36,259 nucleotides of DNA from Candidatus Cloacimonadota bacterium (lineage in GTDB: Bacteria; Cloacimonadota; Cloacimonadia; Cloacimonadales; Cloacimonadaceae): the NCBI GenBank assembly GCA_012516855.1, contig JAAYWB010000020.1:1-36259 (forward strand), in the 5' to 3' direction. The translations under genes and the position numbers were made by a program. The notes beneath the pieces were generated by a model that worked only from the letters and a program-made list of their open reading frames with translations, was not told the origin of the DNA and ran no database searches. Positions 24,059-33,391 of this stretch are shown here, in pieces (the stretch's first letter is position 1; each line of letters opens with the position of its first letter).

Positions 24059-24970
24059 TTAACCTGCCATGAGGCACGAAAGTGCCACGCAATAATATTT
24101 TGAGGCCGCGCTTTCGCTTCTGCTCATCACGACCACGGGTTTCACGGTTCCCTGGATCAGCCCAGCCAGTTCTCCGCCTCCGAAGAGCATCAGGCCTTTG
24201 TAAAAGCTATTGGCGCTTTCCAGGCTGGGAAAGATGAGGATATCGGCATCTCCGGTGATGGGGCTGTCCACGCCCTTGATTTTTCCCGCGGCGGGGTCAC
24301 AGGCCAGAAAAACGTCCAGCGGCCCGTCCACCACGCAGTTTTTGATCTGGCCCCGCTCGGCCATTTTGGAGATGAGAGCGCTGTGCAGGGTGCTTTCCAT
24401 GCCCGGTGAAACCTTTTCGGTGGCGGAAATGAGGGCGACTTTGGGTTTTTCGATCCCGAAGCGCTGGGCCATCTCCACGCTGTATCTCACCATGGCGACC
24501 TTTTGCTCCAGGTCGGGCTGGGGCAGCACCGCCGTGTCGCTGATGAAGAGGAGTTTGGAATATTTGGGCAGCTCCAGCGCGCAGACGTAGCTCATCACCG
24601 CCTTGGGGGGCAGCAGGCCTGTTTCCTTGTTCAGCACAGCTTTCAGGAGCTTGTCCGTTCCCACCAGGCCTTTCATCAGCACATCCGCCTCCCCACTACG
24701 GGTCATTTTTACTGCCTCAATGGCGGCGTCGCCGGGATCGGCCACGGGCCTGATCTCAAACAGGGTGGGGTCGATTCTCTCAGCCGCGCAAACTGCCCTG
24801 ATCCGCTCTTCATCGCCCAGCAGGATGCCCTGGGCGAAACCTTCGGAAACCGCTCTGGCAATGGAACTAATGGTATTTGGGTCCTCCGCGGCGGCCACGG
24901 CTATCCGGGTTTTGGTGCCCAGTCCCCGGACGTGGCGGGCTAGCTCTTCCAGAGAGCGGATGGGTTTCAT
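24059..24970 (-). CDS. ptb: Phosphate acyltransferase (phosphate butyryltransferase-type), paralogue 1
   Basis: The 303-residue protein belongs to the PTA_PTB family, which exchanges CoA and phosphate on short acyl groups. Family features include GILLGDEERIRA near residue 53, SGEADVLMKGLVGTD, LLFISDTAVLPQPDLEQK and VVDGPLDVFLACDPAAG. The end is KPVVVMSRSESAASKYYCVALS. Its paralogue lies directly upstream with a four-base overlap. No butyrate or acetate kinase gene is nearby. The substrate could be butyryl-, propionyl-, acetyl- or branched-chain acyl-CoA, and the pair may have split specificities. Confidence 0.9.
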   Translation of the reverse strand: MKPIRSLEELARHVRGLGTKTRIAVAAAEDPNTISSIARAVSEGFAQGILLGDEERIRAVCAAERIDPTLFEIRPVADPGDAAIEAVKMTRSGEADVLMKGLVGTDKLLKAVLNKETGLLPPKAVMSYVCALELPKYSKLLFISDTAVLPQPDLEQKVAMVRYSVEMAQRFGIEKPKVALISATEKVSPGMESTLHSALISKMAERGQIKNCVVDGPLDVFLACDPAAGKIKGVDSPITGDADILIFPSLESANSFYKGLMLFGGGELAGLIQGTVKPVVVMSRSESAASKYYCVALSCLMAG

Positions 24971-25884
24971 CCCTGCCGCGCTCCCGCCAGCAGGGCCGCC
25001 AGGGCGATGGAATAGAGTTTGGAGCGTTCGCTGTCGCCCCGCGAAGTGAGCACGCAGGGCACCTTGGCGCCCATCACCACGGCGCAGAGCTCGCTGTCCA
25101 TTAGTTTGACAATGGATTTATAGAAGCAGTTCCCGGCCTCGATGTTCGGGAAGAGGATGCAGTCGGCGTCTCCGCAAACTTCACTCTGTACGCCCTTTAT
25201 CAGCGCGCTTTCCTTATCCACGATGAGGTCGAAGCCTAGAGGCCCTTCCACGATCGCGCCTTTGATCTGCCCGCGCTCTGCCATCTTGGCGATGAGGGCG
25301 CCGTCGGCGCAGGAGGGGATTTTGGGCAGGGTTTGTTCAGAGGCGGCCTGGATGCCCACCTTGGGTTTCTCGATGCCCAGGAAGTGCGCCACGCGGATGA
25401 GATAGTTCGTGATGGCTACTTTCTGCTTCAGATCGGGCAGCGGGATGATCGCCACGTCGCCGAAGATGAGCAGTTTGTGGTAGCTTTTGGGTTCCGCCAC
25501 GGTTACGTGGGAAAGGATGGCGCCGTTTTCCATCAAGCCGCGCTCCTTGTTCAGGATGGCTTTCATATAGCGGTCGGTGCTCAGCAGGCCCTTCATCAGG
25601 AAATCCCCTTTGCCGGAATTGATCAAGTCCACGGCTTTGGCGGCCGCGGCTGTGTCTGAGGGCGAGTGCACGATTTTGAACACCGTGGGATCGATCTTTT
25701 CAGCCTCGCACACCTTGAGGATGAGCTTTTCATCGCCCACCAGTATGCCTTCCACCAGGTCCATTTCCACGGCCTGATGCACGGCGCAGATGGTGTGGGC
25801 GTCCACTGCCCAGGCAGCTACGAGGCGCTTGTTCGGAAAAGGTTTCAGGACTTCGATCATCTGGTCCAGTTTGGTGATCTGCAT
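24967..25884 (-). CDS. ptb: Phosphate acyltransferase (phosphate butyryltransferase-type), paralogue 2
   Basis: The 305-residue protein has the same family layout as its neighbour: GILVGDEKLILKV, GKGDFLMKGLLSTD, LLIFGDVAIIPLPDLKQKV, VEGPLGFDLIVDKESA and a final VLTSRGDSERSKLYSIAL. By eye the two are clearly homologous but far from identical, so the duplication is old. It lies first in the ptb-ptb-rpiB-glyA group, 52 bases after the lipoprotein gene. The reaction is the reversible transfer of an acyl group from CoA to phosphate; the acyl chain is not determined. Confidence 0.9.
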   Translation of the reverse strand: MQITKLDQMIEVLKPFPNKRLVAAWAVDAHTICAVHQAVEMDLVEGILVGDEKLILKVCEAEKIDPTVFKIVHSPSDTAAAAKAVDLINSGKGDFLMKGLLSTDRYMKAILNKERGLMENGAILSHVTVAEPKSYHKLLIFGDVAIIPLPDLKQKVAITNYLIRVAHFLGIEKPKVGIQAASEQTLPKIPSCADGALIAKMAERGQIKGAIVEGPLGFDLIVDKESALIKGVQSEVCGDADCILFPNIEAGNCFYKSIVKLMDSELCAVVMGAKVPCVLTSRGDSERSKLYSIALAALLAGARQG

Positions 25885-25936
25885 TAATACTCCATCTATG
25901 TTTTATTTCTTGCGATTCAATTTGGCGAACCGGGCT

Positions 25937-26446
25937 TCACAGCCACAATTGCTTGCTGCGCGTTCGCTGGGCCTGTAGCAGAAGTTCCTGGCTGTTTGGG
26001 TCCAGCAGTTGCAGCGTGATCCGGAGGTTGAGCAGCTTCGATTCCGGTATTTCTTCCAGCCACCAGATTAGCAGGGCGTCGGCCCCGCTTTCCTGGAGCG
26101 AAAGGTCTTGCAACAGGAGACCGATGCTGTCAGCGGAGCTGCTTTCCCCTCCCCGGAACCGCACCAGCCGGATTTTGCCGCTCAGCAGCAATTCCCGTGC
26201 CAGAGCGCTTTCCAGGCCGCTCAGGCAGCTTTGGCAGTTGCCCCTGCGTTCCAGCGGCTGGATCAGCAGCGCGGGCGCCTGTCCTTTTGCCTCAATGTGT
26301 TCGCGTAGCCAGGCGCTGCCGGTGATGTCAGCCGCCAGTTCCCGGGTCAGCAGGGAAACATCCTCTTCGTTCCAGCCGTTCAGACGCCGCTGGGAGCAGC
26401 CCCAGAGGGCAAGTGTGCATAGCATCAGGACCAGAACTTTTTTCAT
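25937..26446 (-). CDS. LpoB-like lipoprotein (penicillin-binding-protein activator family)
   Basis: The 169-residue protein has a lipoprotein signal with the acylated cysteine at residue 17 (LALWGC). The mature part follows the LpoB pattern: GWNEEDVSLLTRELAADI near 24-41, SAWLREHIEAKGQAPALLI, LESALARELLLSGKIRLVRFRGG and a final strand-rich part. In gammaproteobacteria LpoB activates the peptidoglycan synthase PBP1B, but related lipoproteins in other phyla have unknown partners. The gene heads the operon with the Ptb pair or has its own transcript; a TTGACA box lies about 110 bases upstream with a poor -10. No penicillin-binding protein gene is nearby. Confidence 0.72.
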   Translation of the reverse strand: MKKVLVLMLCTLALWGCSQRRLNGWNEEDVSLLTRELAADITGSAWLREHIEAKGQAPALLIQPLERRGNCQSCLSGLESALARELLLSGKIRLVRFRGGESSSADSIGLLLQDLSLQESGADALLIWWLEEIPESKLLNLRITLQLLDPNSQELLLQAQRTRSKQLWL

Positions 26447-26599
26447 TGTTATCTCCCTGCTTTGGACTAATATATCTGCGAGTGAACCGGGATGTCCAGC
26501 CCAGACTCCCGCTTTGTTAAGAAAAAATCATCTTCGCCGGAAGTTTTGATATTTGTCAAGTCCAATTTTCCCTCCGTGTCCGGCTTGGTGATTTTTTCC

Positions 26600-26627
26600 T
26601 TGTCAGAATATGGGCCGCAGATAAAGT
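26600..26627 (+). promoter_or_regulatory. Probable promoter of the SPFH gene
   Basis: TTGTCA and TAAAGT are 16 bases apart, with the -10 ending 31 bases before the ATG. It is in the divergent space between the LpoB-like and SPFH genes. Confidence 0.5.
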
Positions 26628-26657
26628 GAACTAAATTCTAACCTTAAGGAGTGAATC

Positions 26658-28906
<2,249 letters not shown>

Positions 28907-28955
28907 TTCCAGCCAGGCTGGCCCTTTCAGCCTGCGGATCAAGCCTTTGCCATAG

Positions 28956-28990
28956 GGGCGGGATTATTCTTCCCGCCCTTTCTGTTTTCC
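28956..28990 (+). terminator. Rho-independent terminator of eno
   Basis: GGGCGGGA (28956-28963) and TCCCGCCC (28971-28978) form an eight-pair stem with a seven-base loop, followed by TTTCTGTTTT. It stands 50 bases after the eno stop. Confidence 0.88.
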
Positions 28991-29022
28991 CCCTGTCATT
29001 ACGGCATCAAGACAGTTTTCAT

Positions 29023-29075
29023 CCACGTCATTCCTGGCTCGACCCGGAATCCATTCTTGGCGCCGCGGGGTCAAA
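29023..29075 (+). repeat. A-type element, fragment
   Basis: It opens CCACGTCATTCCTGGCTCGA and continues CCCGGAATCCA, as in the A copy at 20054, then diverges. It is the last copy of the repeat family in the window; none is seen inside the island. Confidence 0.55.
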
Positions 29076-29356
29076 CCCACCCTTGACGTAGTGTTTGAAC
29101 GCTGTCACATGGTAGAACATCCTGGGATGGGAAATGGCCGTCGTGGGAAGGATGTATTGAGTGTCGTTGGAAATGGAATCCTCTGATAGTGCAAAATCTG
29201 ATTTTCGTTATCGAAATGAGTGGATAGATATAAGGGAGCTTAAATATTTTTCACAACTCAGCGCTTCAATCAGTATTAGTATTTAGATGGCGGATAGCTA
29301 TCGTAAATACACAGACAGGAATTTGATTAAACCAAAGACCTGTAATAGGAGAAACA

Positions 29357-29608
29357 ATGAAAACAATACTGATAGCTTTAGGGATTGCGACCTACCTTTT
29401 TATACTGATGTGTCTCAGGTTGTATCATAGCTCGGATGAATACAAAGGCAATAGAGACTTGGCTTTGATTCAGGATGTGCTATGGCCGGTCACGTATCTG
29501 CCGGCCTGGGTTGGAGTTCTGTTGCTAGGTCTTTTGGTTATATTAGCGCGTGAGAACCATAAGAGGGAAAGTGAACTGCAGCAATACCCGAGACTTTGGT
29601 CGTTATAA
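29357..29608 (+). CDS. Small two-helix membrane protein
   Basis: The 83-residue product has an N-terminal membrane segment at about residues 3-20 (TILIALGIATYLFILMCL) and a second at about 48-66 (LPAWVGVLLLGLLVILA), followed by a charged tail. The ATG has AGGAG eight bases upstream. It is the first gene of the AT-rich island and lies 226 bases before the sigma-like gene, so it may not belong to the cassette. No family is recognised. Confidence 0.6.
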   Translation: MKTILIALGIATYLFILMCLRLYHSSDEYKGNRDLALIQDVLWPVTYLPAWVGVLLLGLLVILARENHKRESELQQYPRLWSL

Positions 29609-29834
29609 AGAACAAATGAAACTTAGATTTTACTGGTTTGAGCGCATAGCTTATCATGTTGGAGGGAATCAAACAGAAATGTACCCTCCACAGGATGTTA
29701 TATATGATTAAAGACCACCCGAGAAACATCTCTTGTAGTGAACGATTCGATGGTTTAGAAGGCTTACAAAATCTTATAAGTGGGTTGTCATTACGACACG
29801 CCCGGACTGATTGTTCTTTGTAATGGACTGAGAG

Positions 29835-30758
29835 ATGAATTCGCTTGTTATTGATCCTGGCTGCAAACCAACGGCATACATTTTTATTAACTGCTTGGAA
29901 ACAGGGTTTGCCAAGCCAAGAAAAAGCTTGACCGTTTATCCTGAAATATTTTCGCTGGTATTCAGGCGCTCCGAGCGCTGGATAATGGAAAAGCTAATGA
30001 ACAAAAGCTTGGATATTCAAAGCTTTTTGGTCTTGCTTGGCGAATGCACCGATTCAGGTAATTGCGGCTATCAGGTACTGCTAGGCTGGGCTGGAAACAT
30101 CATTCGCTCAAGTTCTGCTCCCAAAGCAGACACAGAAGAGTTGTGCGACACAGTCAGAGGACTGGTCCACTCATTCATTCTGAAGAAAATTCCCACTATC
30201 TCCAATCATATCCAGAATAATAGAGGTGTATTCAATAAATACCAGATTGCCAGATATGTAAAAGTATCATTGCTTAATTACTACAGAAGCCACTGGAAAC
30301 TGGAACTGGGTTTGGAAGCTAGGCTGAAGCGCGAGCAGCAATTTCAGAAACAGCAACAGGACAAAGAGCAAAAATCCCGCTCAGCAGAATATGATCGTTT
30401 GACGGAATTAAAAGAACCAGGCTGGGAAATGCCCAAAGACGATTTGGATCAGGAATTTGTGGTCGAGAGTTTATTGCGCAGCAGGGGAAATCATGTCATT
30501 TATGAACTGATGTCAGGCCTTCCTGGCCGGCTAAAGCGTTATATATTTTTCGCTTATTCCAACCGTGACCCCAATATCTACCCAACTAAAAATCCAGTTG
30601 CCGCCCGTAAGGAGCAAAGCCTGTCAAAGCTGGCCCTTCAGAGTTTTATTACCCGTCACAAGCTTCAGGAATTCGAGATCTACTACTTTTTACGGTCCCT
30701 TCCCGGTCAGATCTTTTTGGCAGAACTCAAACAACAATTTGGAGTTGGCAATGCCTGA
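29835..30758 (+). CDS. Divergent sigma-70-like protein
   Basis: The 307-residue protein is not recognised with certainty. Residues about 105-151 contain VHSFILKKIPTIS and FNKYQIARYVKVSLLNYYRS, which resembles sigma region 2, where the usual form is a YL...LARNLAIDYLR helix. Residues about 214-270 (VIYELMSGLPGRLKRYIFFA, then a Lys/Arg-rich helix) resemble region 4. An Arg/Gln/Lys-rich linker at 160-185 separates them. The helix-turn-helix signature is weak. The start has no strong ribosome site (GACTGAGAG before ATG). The next gene overlaps it by eight bases, as in sigma and regulator pairs. The alternative is an unrelated helical nucleic-acid-binding protein. Confidence 0.6.
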   Translation: MNSLVIDPGCKPTAYIFINCLETGFAKPRKSLTVYPEIFSLVFRRSERWIMEKLMNKSLDIQSFLVLLGECTDSGNCGYQVLLGWAGNIIRSSSAPKADTEELCDTVRGLVHSFILKKIPTISNHIQNNRGVFNKYQIARYVKVSLLNYYRSHWKLELGLEARLKREQQFQKQQQDKEQKSRSAEYDRLTELKEPGWEMPKDDLDQEFVVESLLRSRGNHVIYELMSGLPGRLKRYIFFAYSNRDPNIYPTKNPVAARKEQSLSKLALQSFITRHKLQEFEIYYFLRSLPGQIFLAELKQQFGVGNA

Positions 30759-31878
30759 GACAGACTATCGCAAGCTGTTTGAGCTCTATCTCTTTGAGAA
30801 CAGACTCGTGCGGAAAGCTGTCGCGGATGATGAAGCTGCAGCCATCTTGGCAGGCCTTAGCATTCCGGATAACACCAATGACCAGCAGAAAAAAACCAAC
30901 AGAAAGATCGAGCCGGGAGGCATCTATTGCCACGTGGGTGAGGACTGCTGCCTGGAATACTTGGTCCTGGAACAAAACAATGGCACTTGGCTGGTCTTGA
31001 AAATCTCAGGCTGGATTGACTTTGCTGACCAATACGATCTGATTTTCAGCCACGATGATGAACCCAAAATGATCCAGCTGCGCAACGCGGCTTTCGTCCT
31101 GCCCGATAAAATTGAACAATCACTATATTTGGGCAATGCGGGTGGCGACATTCTGAAGCAGATCAAAACCACTCTGCTGGAGAAAGACCGCGTCGCGGAA
31201 GACAGCAGCGGAGCTGAACTCCCACTCAAATGGAGATTCTTCCAACAGCGCTTTCACAGCATTGAAGCCGACCAGATGCAGCAATATCTGCACCACGACT
31301 GGAAAAACCAGCCCCTGCCGGTTCCGCTACCGCTTCCGGAGTCCTTATGTAAACAAGAAGCAGCACCTAAATCAACGTTGGATATTATGAGATCATGTAC
31401 TCACGGTCTGGATTCCCTGGACAAAGGAGCTCTTGAATGGTACACTTATTTGCATGCAGAAAATCGATTATTATTAGCCACGGCAATCGATCCTAAATAT
31501 GTGTGGTATAATGCTCTAAGCACAGCACTAATAAAAAGTATTCGGAAATTCTTGTCAGGTTCTGTGCCTAATTCTGTCCAAAGGATATCAAAGATAGTAG
31601 AGAACCATGGTATTTCCATCCTCTATACATCTCCCTGGGCTCTGATCTGGCCAGCCTTGAAAGATACGACATGGAATGGCTTCAGTTACTATAAAGTACC
31701 GTCAGGTGACATCATCTTGAAGATCAATCCAATTCTGGTCGGCAAAGAAGCGCAGATCAAGATTAAAGACAAAGTGGTATTCGATGGAGCACTTAAACCA
31801 GTCTTCAGCCTTGGAAGCGATATTACGGACAGCGAAAATGATCTGTCAGATTCTATAAAGATTAAAGTATCACAATAA
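30751..31878 (+). CDS. Unrecognised partner of the sigma-like protein
   Basis: A 375-residue soluble protein. The start at ATG 30751 is inside the end of the upstream gene, with GGAG seven bases before it, and begins MPETDYRKLFELYLFENRLV; the frame upstream of it belongs to the sigma-like gene. No membrane helix or signal is seen. The N-terminal helix (about 5-35) is followed by a beta-rich part (EPGGIYCHVGEDCCLEYLVL, near 55-75), with two adjacent cysteines at DCCLEY. A hydrophobic-beta C-terminus (ILKINPILVGKEAQIKIKDK) follows. Strict overlap suggests a protein that works with, or holds back, the sigma-like protein. No family name can be given. Confidence 0.65.
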   Translation: MPETDYRKLFELYLFENRLVRKAVADDEAAAILAGLSIPDNTNDQQKKTNRKIEPGGIYCHVGEDCCLEYLVLEQNNGTWLVLKISGWIDFADQYDLIFSHDDEPKMIQLRNAAFVLPDKIEQSLYLGNAGGDILKQIKTTLLEKDRVAEDSSGAELPLKWRFFQQRFHSIEADQMQQYLHHDWKNQPLPVPLPLPESLCKQEAAPKSTLDIMRSCTHGLDSLDKGALEWYTYLHAENRLLLATAIDPKYVWYNALSTALIKSIRKFLSGSVPNSVQRISKIVENHGISILYTSPWALIWPALKDTTWNGFSYYKVPSGDIILKINPILVGKEAQIKIKDKVVFDGALKPVFSLGSDITDSENDLSDSIKIKVSQ

Positions 31879-31898
31879 CAAACACAAAAGGAGACGAC

Positions 31899-32339
31899 AT
31901 GTTCCTTCACAAATTCACAAAGGAAGAACAAATCAAGTCATTTTTTGCATTGGTCGCAAAGATAGTCAATGCGGATGGTGTAGTGAGTAACATGGAGAAA
32001 CAAACTCTTGCTGCTTATTCACTCGAAATGAAGCTTAACAAGAAATCAATATCCTCTTCTAAAATGGATGCAATTTTATCACAATCCCATGAAGCAAAAT
32101 CTCTTGATGAATTATTAAAACCATTTCTTAAAGCGAAGGGTTCAGTAAAAAAAGCTCTTATCTTTGAGTTACTATTTGCGGCAATATGTGATTCAGAGTA
32201 TCCAGAAGTCGAGATATTACTGGTGAAAAATATAGCGTATGCTTTAGGGATCAATGACATCTTATTGCATGGATTGCAGTTTATTGTGGAAAACATACAC
32301 AATTACTCAATTCAGGCAGAATTGATTGTAGGAAATTAG
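31899..32339 (+). CDS. TerB-like protein
   Basis: The 146-residue all-helical protein begins with HKFTKEEQIKSFFALVAKIVNADGVVS; the AKIVNADGVVSNMEKQTL block matches the metal-binding TerB signature (helix, ADG loop, then an acidic residue). A second helical half contains LIFELLFAAICDSEYPEVEI, which repeats the ADG-type loop as CDSEYPEVE. TerB-like domains occur in tellurite-resistance and many stress or conflict gene clusters, near membranes. The ATG follows AGGAG with a gap of 20 bases after the upstream stop. The next gene starts eight bases after this stop. Confidence 0.7.
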   Translation: MFLHKFTKEEQIKSFFALVAKIVNADGVVSNMEKQTLAAYSLEMKLNKKSISSSKMDAILSQSHEAKSLDELLKPFLKAKGSVKKALIFELLFAAICDSEYPEVEILLVKNIAYALGINDILLHGLQFIVENIHNYSIQAELIVGN

Positions 32340-32347
32340 GAGGAATA

Positions 32348-33391
32348 ATGCCTTTACCAATCATTGTCCCAATCATCATTGGATTAGGTGGTGTGTACGG
32401 TGCAGGAAGGTCAATAAAAGCTGGTATTGACGTCCATAAGGCAAAGAATATAAACAGAGAAGCTACTGACATTATTTGCCGTACCCAAAAGAAGCAATAC
32501 AGGCATCGTTCATCAGCAAGGAAAGGTCTAAGTGAACTGGCCAAAACAAAAGCGGTAATCCTAGCAGGCTCAATGAAGAACTTCATTAATGAGTTTGAAA
32601 AAATAAAAGACGTCGATTTTAGGCGTAGTGTTGGTCTAGATGAGATGAAAATTATCCATGAATTCATTGGAGACATTAATGAAACAAAAGAACTATCTGA
32701 ATTTGCCACATCTCTTATAACAGGAGGCCTAGCTGGAGCTGGGCTTGGTTCCCTTGTTGCTTTTGGGGCCTATGGGGCGACTACTGCCTTAGCAGTAGCA
32801 AGTACGGGGACAACAATATCAACGCTTAGTGGTATTGCAGCTACCAACGCAACCTTGGCCTGGATTGGAGGTGGGACTTTGGCTGCCGGAGGATTTGGAG
32901 TTGCGGGAGGGGCTGCGATCCTAGGAATAATGGTTGCCGGCCCTGCAATTGCTGTCATGGGTTTAGTCGCTGGAGCTCGGGCATCAAAAATGTTAAATGA
33001 TGCATATTCAAATCTAGCAACGGCCAAAAAAACCAAGAAAAAAGTTGACGTTATTTGTTTGAAACTAGACGAAGTAAAGAATAGGTCTGAACAGTTGAAT
33101 TCATTACTTCGCAGGATAGACGTCTACTTTATCCAATCCATAAATTCTGTTAAGAGTGTAATAGATAAACGCGGAAGTGATTGGAGAGACTATGATGAAG
33201 CATCTAAAAAGAAGGTCTTCCTGAGCGTAAAACTAGCACAATTACAAAAGGCTCTTCTGGATACCCCGATTTTGTTAAAATCAGGTAAACTTTCAATCAA
33301 ATATAATAAATCAATTAGTTATGTCGAACAAGAACTGCAATCACATGAGGTAAGTGGTGCAAAAAAAGGAAATAAAAGAAAAACAGAATGA
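32348..33391 (+). CDS. Glycine-rich membrane protein with basic coiled coil
   Basis: The 347-residue protein starts with a hydrophobic segment (LPIIVPIIIGLGGVYGAG). A charged helical part runs to about residue 115. Residues about 121-211 are a long Gly/Ala-rich hydrophobic tract (GGLAGAGLGSLVAFGAYG, GGFGVAGGAAILGIMVAG) like glycine-zipper membrane segments. A lysine-rich coiled coil follows from about 212 to 260, then a helical C-terminus ending KKGNKRKTE. The ATG follows AGGAGG. The overlap with the next gene and the eight-base gap before it put it firmly in the cassette. It may be a pore or membrane anchor; no named family is recognised. Confidence 0.7.
   Translation: MPLPIIVPIIIGLGGVYGAGRSIKAGIDVHKAKNINREATDIICRTQKKQYRHRSSARKGLSELAKTKAVILAGSMKNFINEFEKIKDVDFRRSVGLDEMKIIHEFIGDINETKELSEFATSLITGGLAGAGLGSLVAFGAYGATTALAVASTGTTISTLSGIAATNATLAWIGGGTLAAGGFGVAGGAAILGIMVAGPAIAVMGLVAGARASKMLNDAYSNLATAKKTKKKVDVICLKLDEVKNRSEQLNSLLRRIDVYFIQSINSVKSVIDKRGSDWRDYDEASKKKVFLSVKLAQLQKALLDTPILLKSGKLSIKYNKSISYVEQELQSHEVSGAKKGNKRKTE

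Larger units (their letters stand above)
28907..29356. other. Intergenic boundary between core region and AT-rich island
   Basis: No gene is supported. The enolase terminator (28956-28990) and an A-type element (29023-29075) come first. From about 29150 the sequence turns AT-rich, with no repeats recognised, until the ribosome site of the small membrane protein. Confidence 0.6.

Noticed and set aside
29616-29711. Possible 31-residue peptide (ATG to TAA) between the small membrane protein and the sigma-like gene
   Set aside because: No ribosome site and no recognisable sequence; could be a gene remnant but is not supported.
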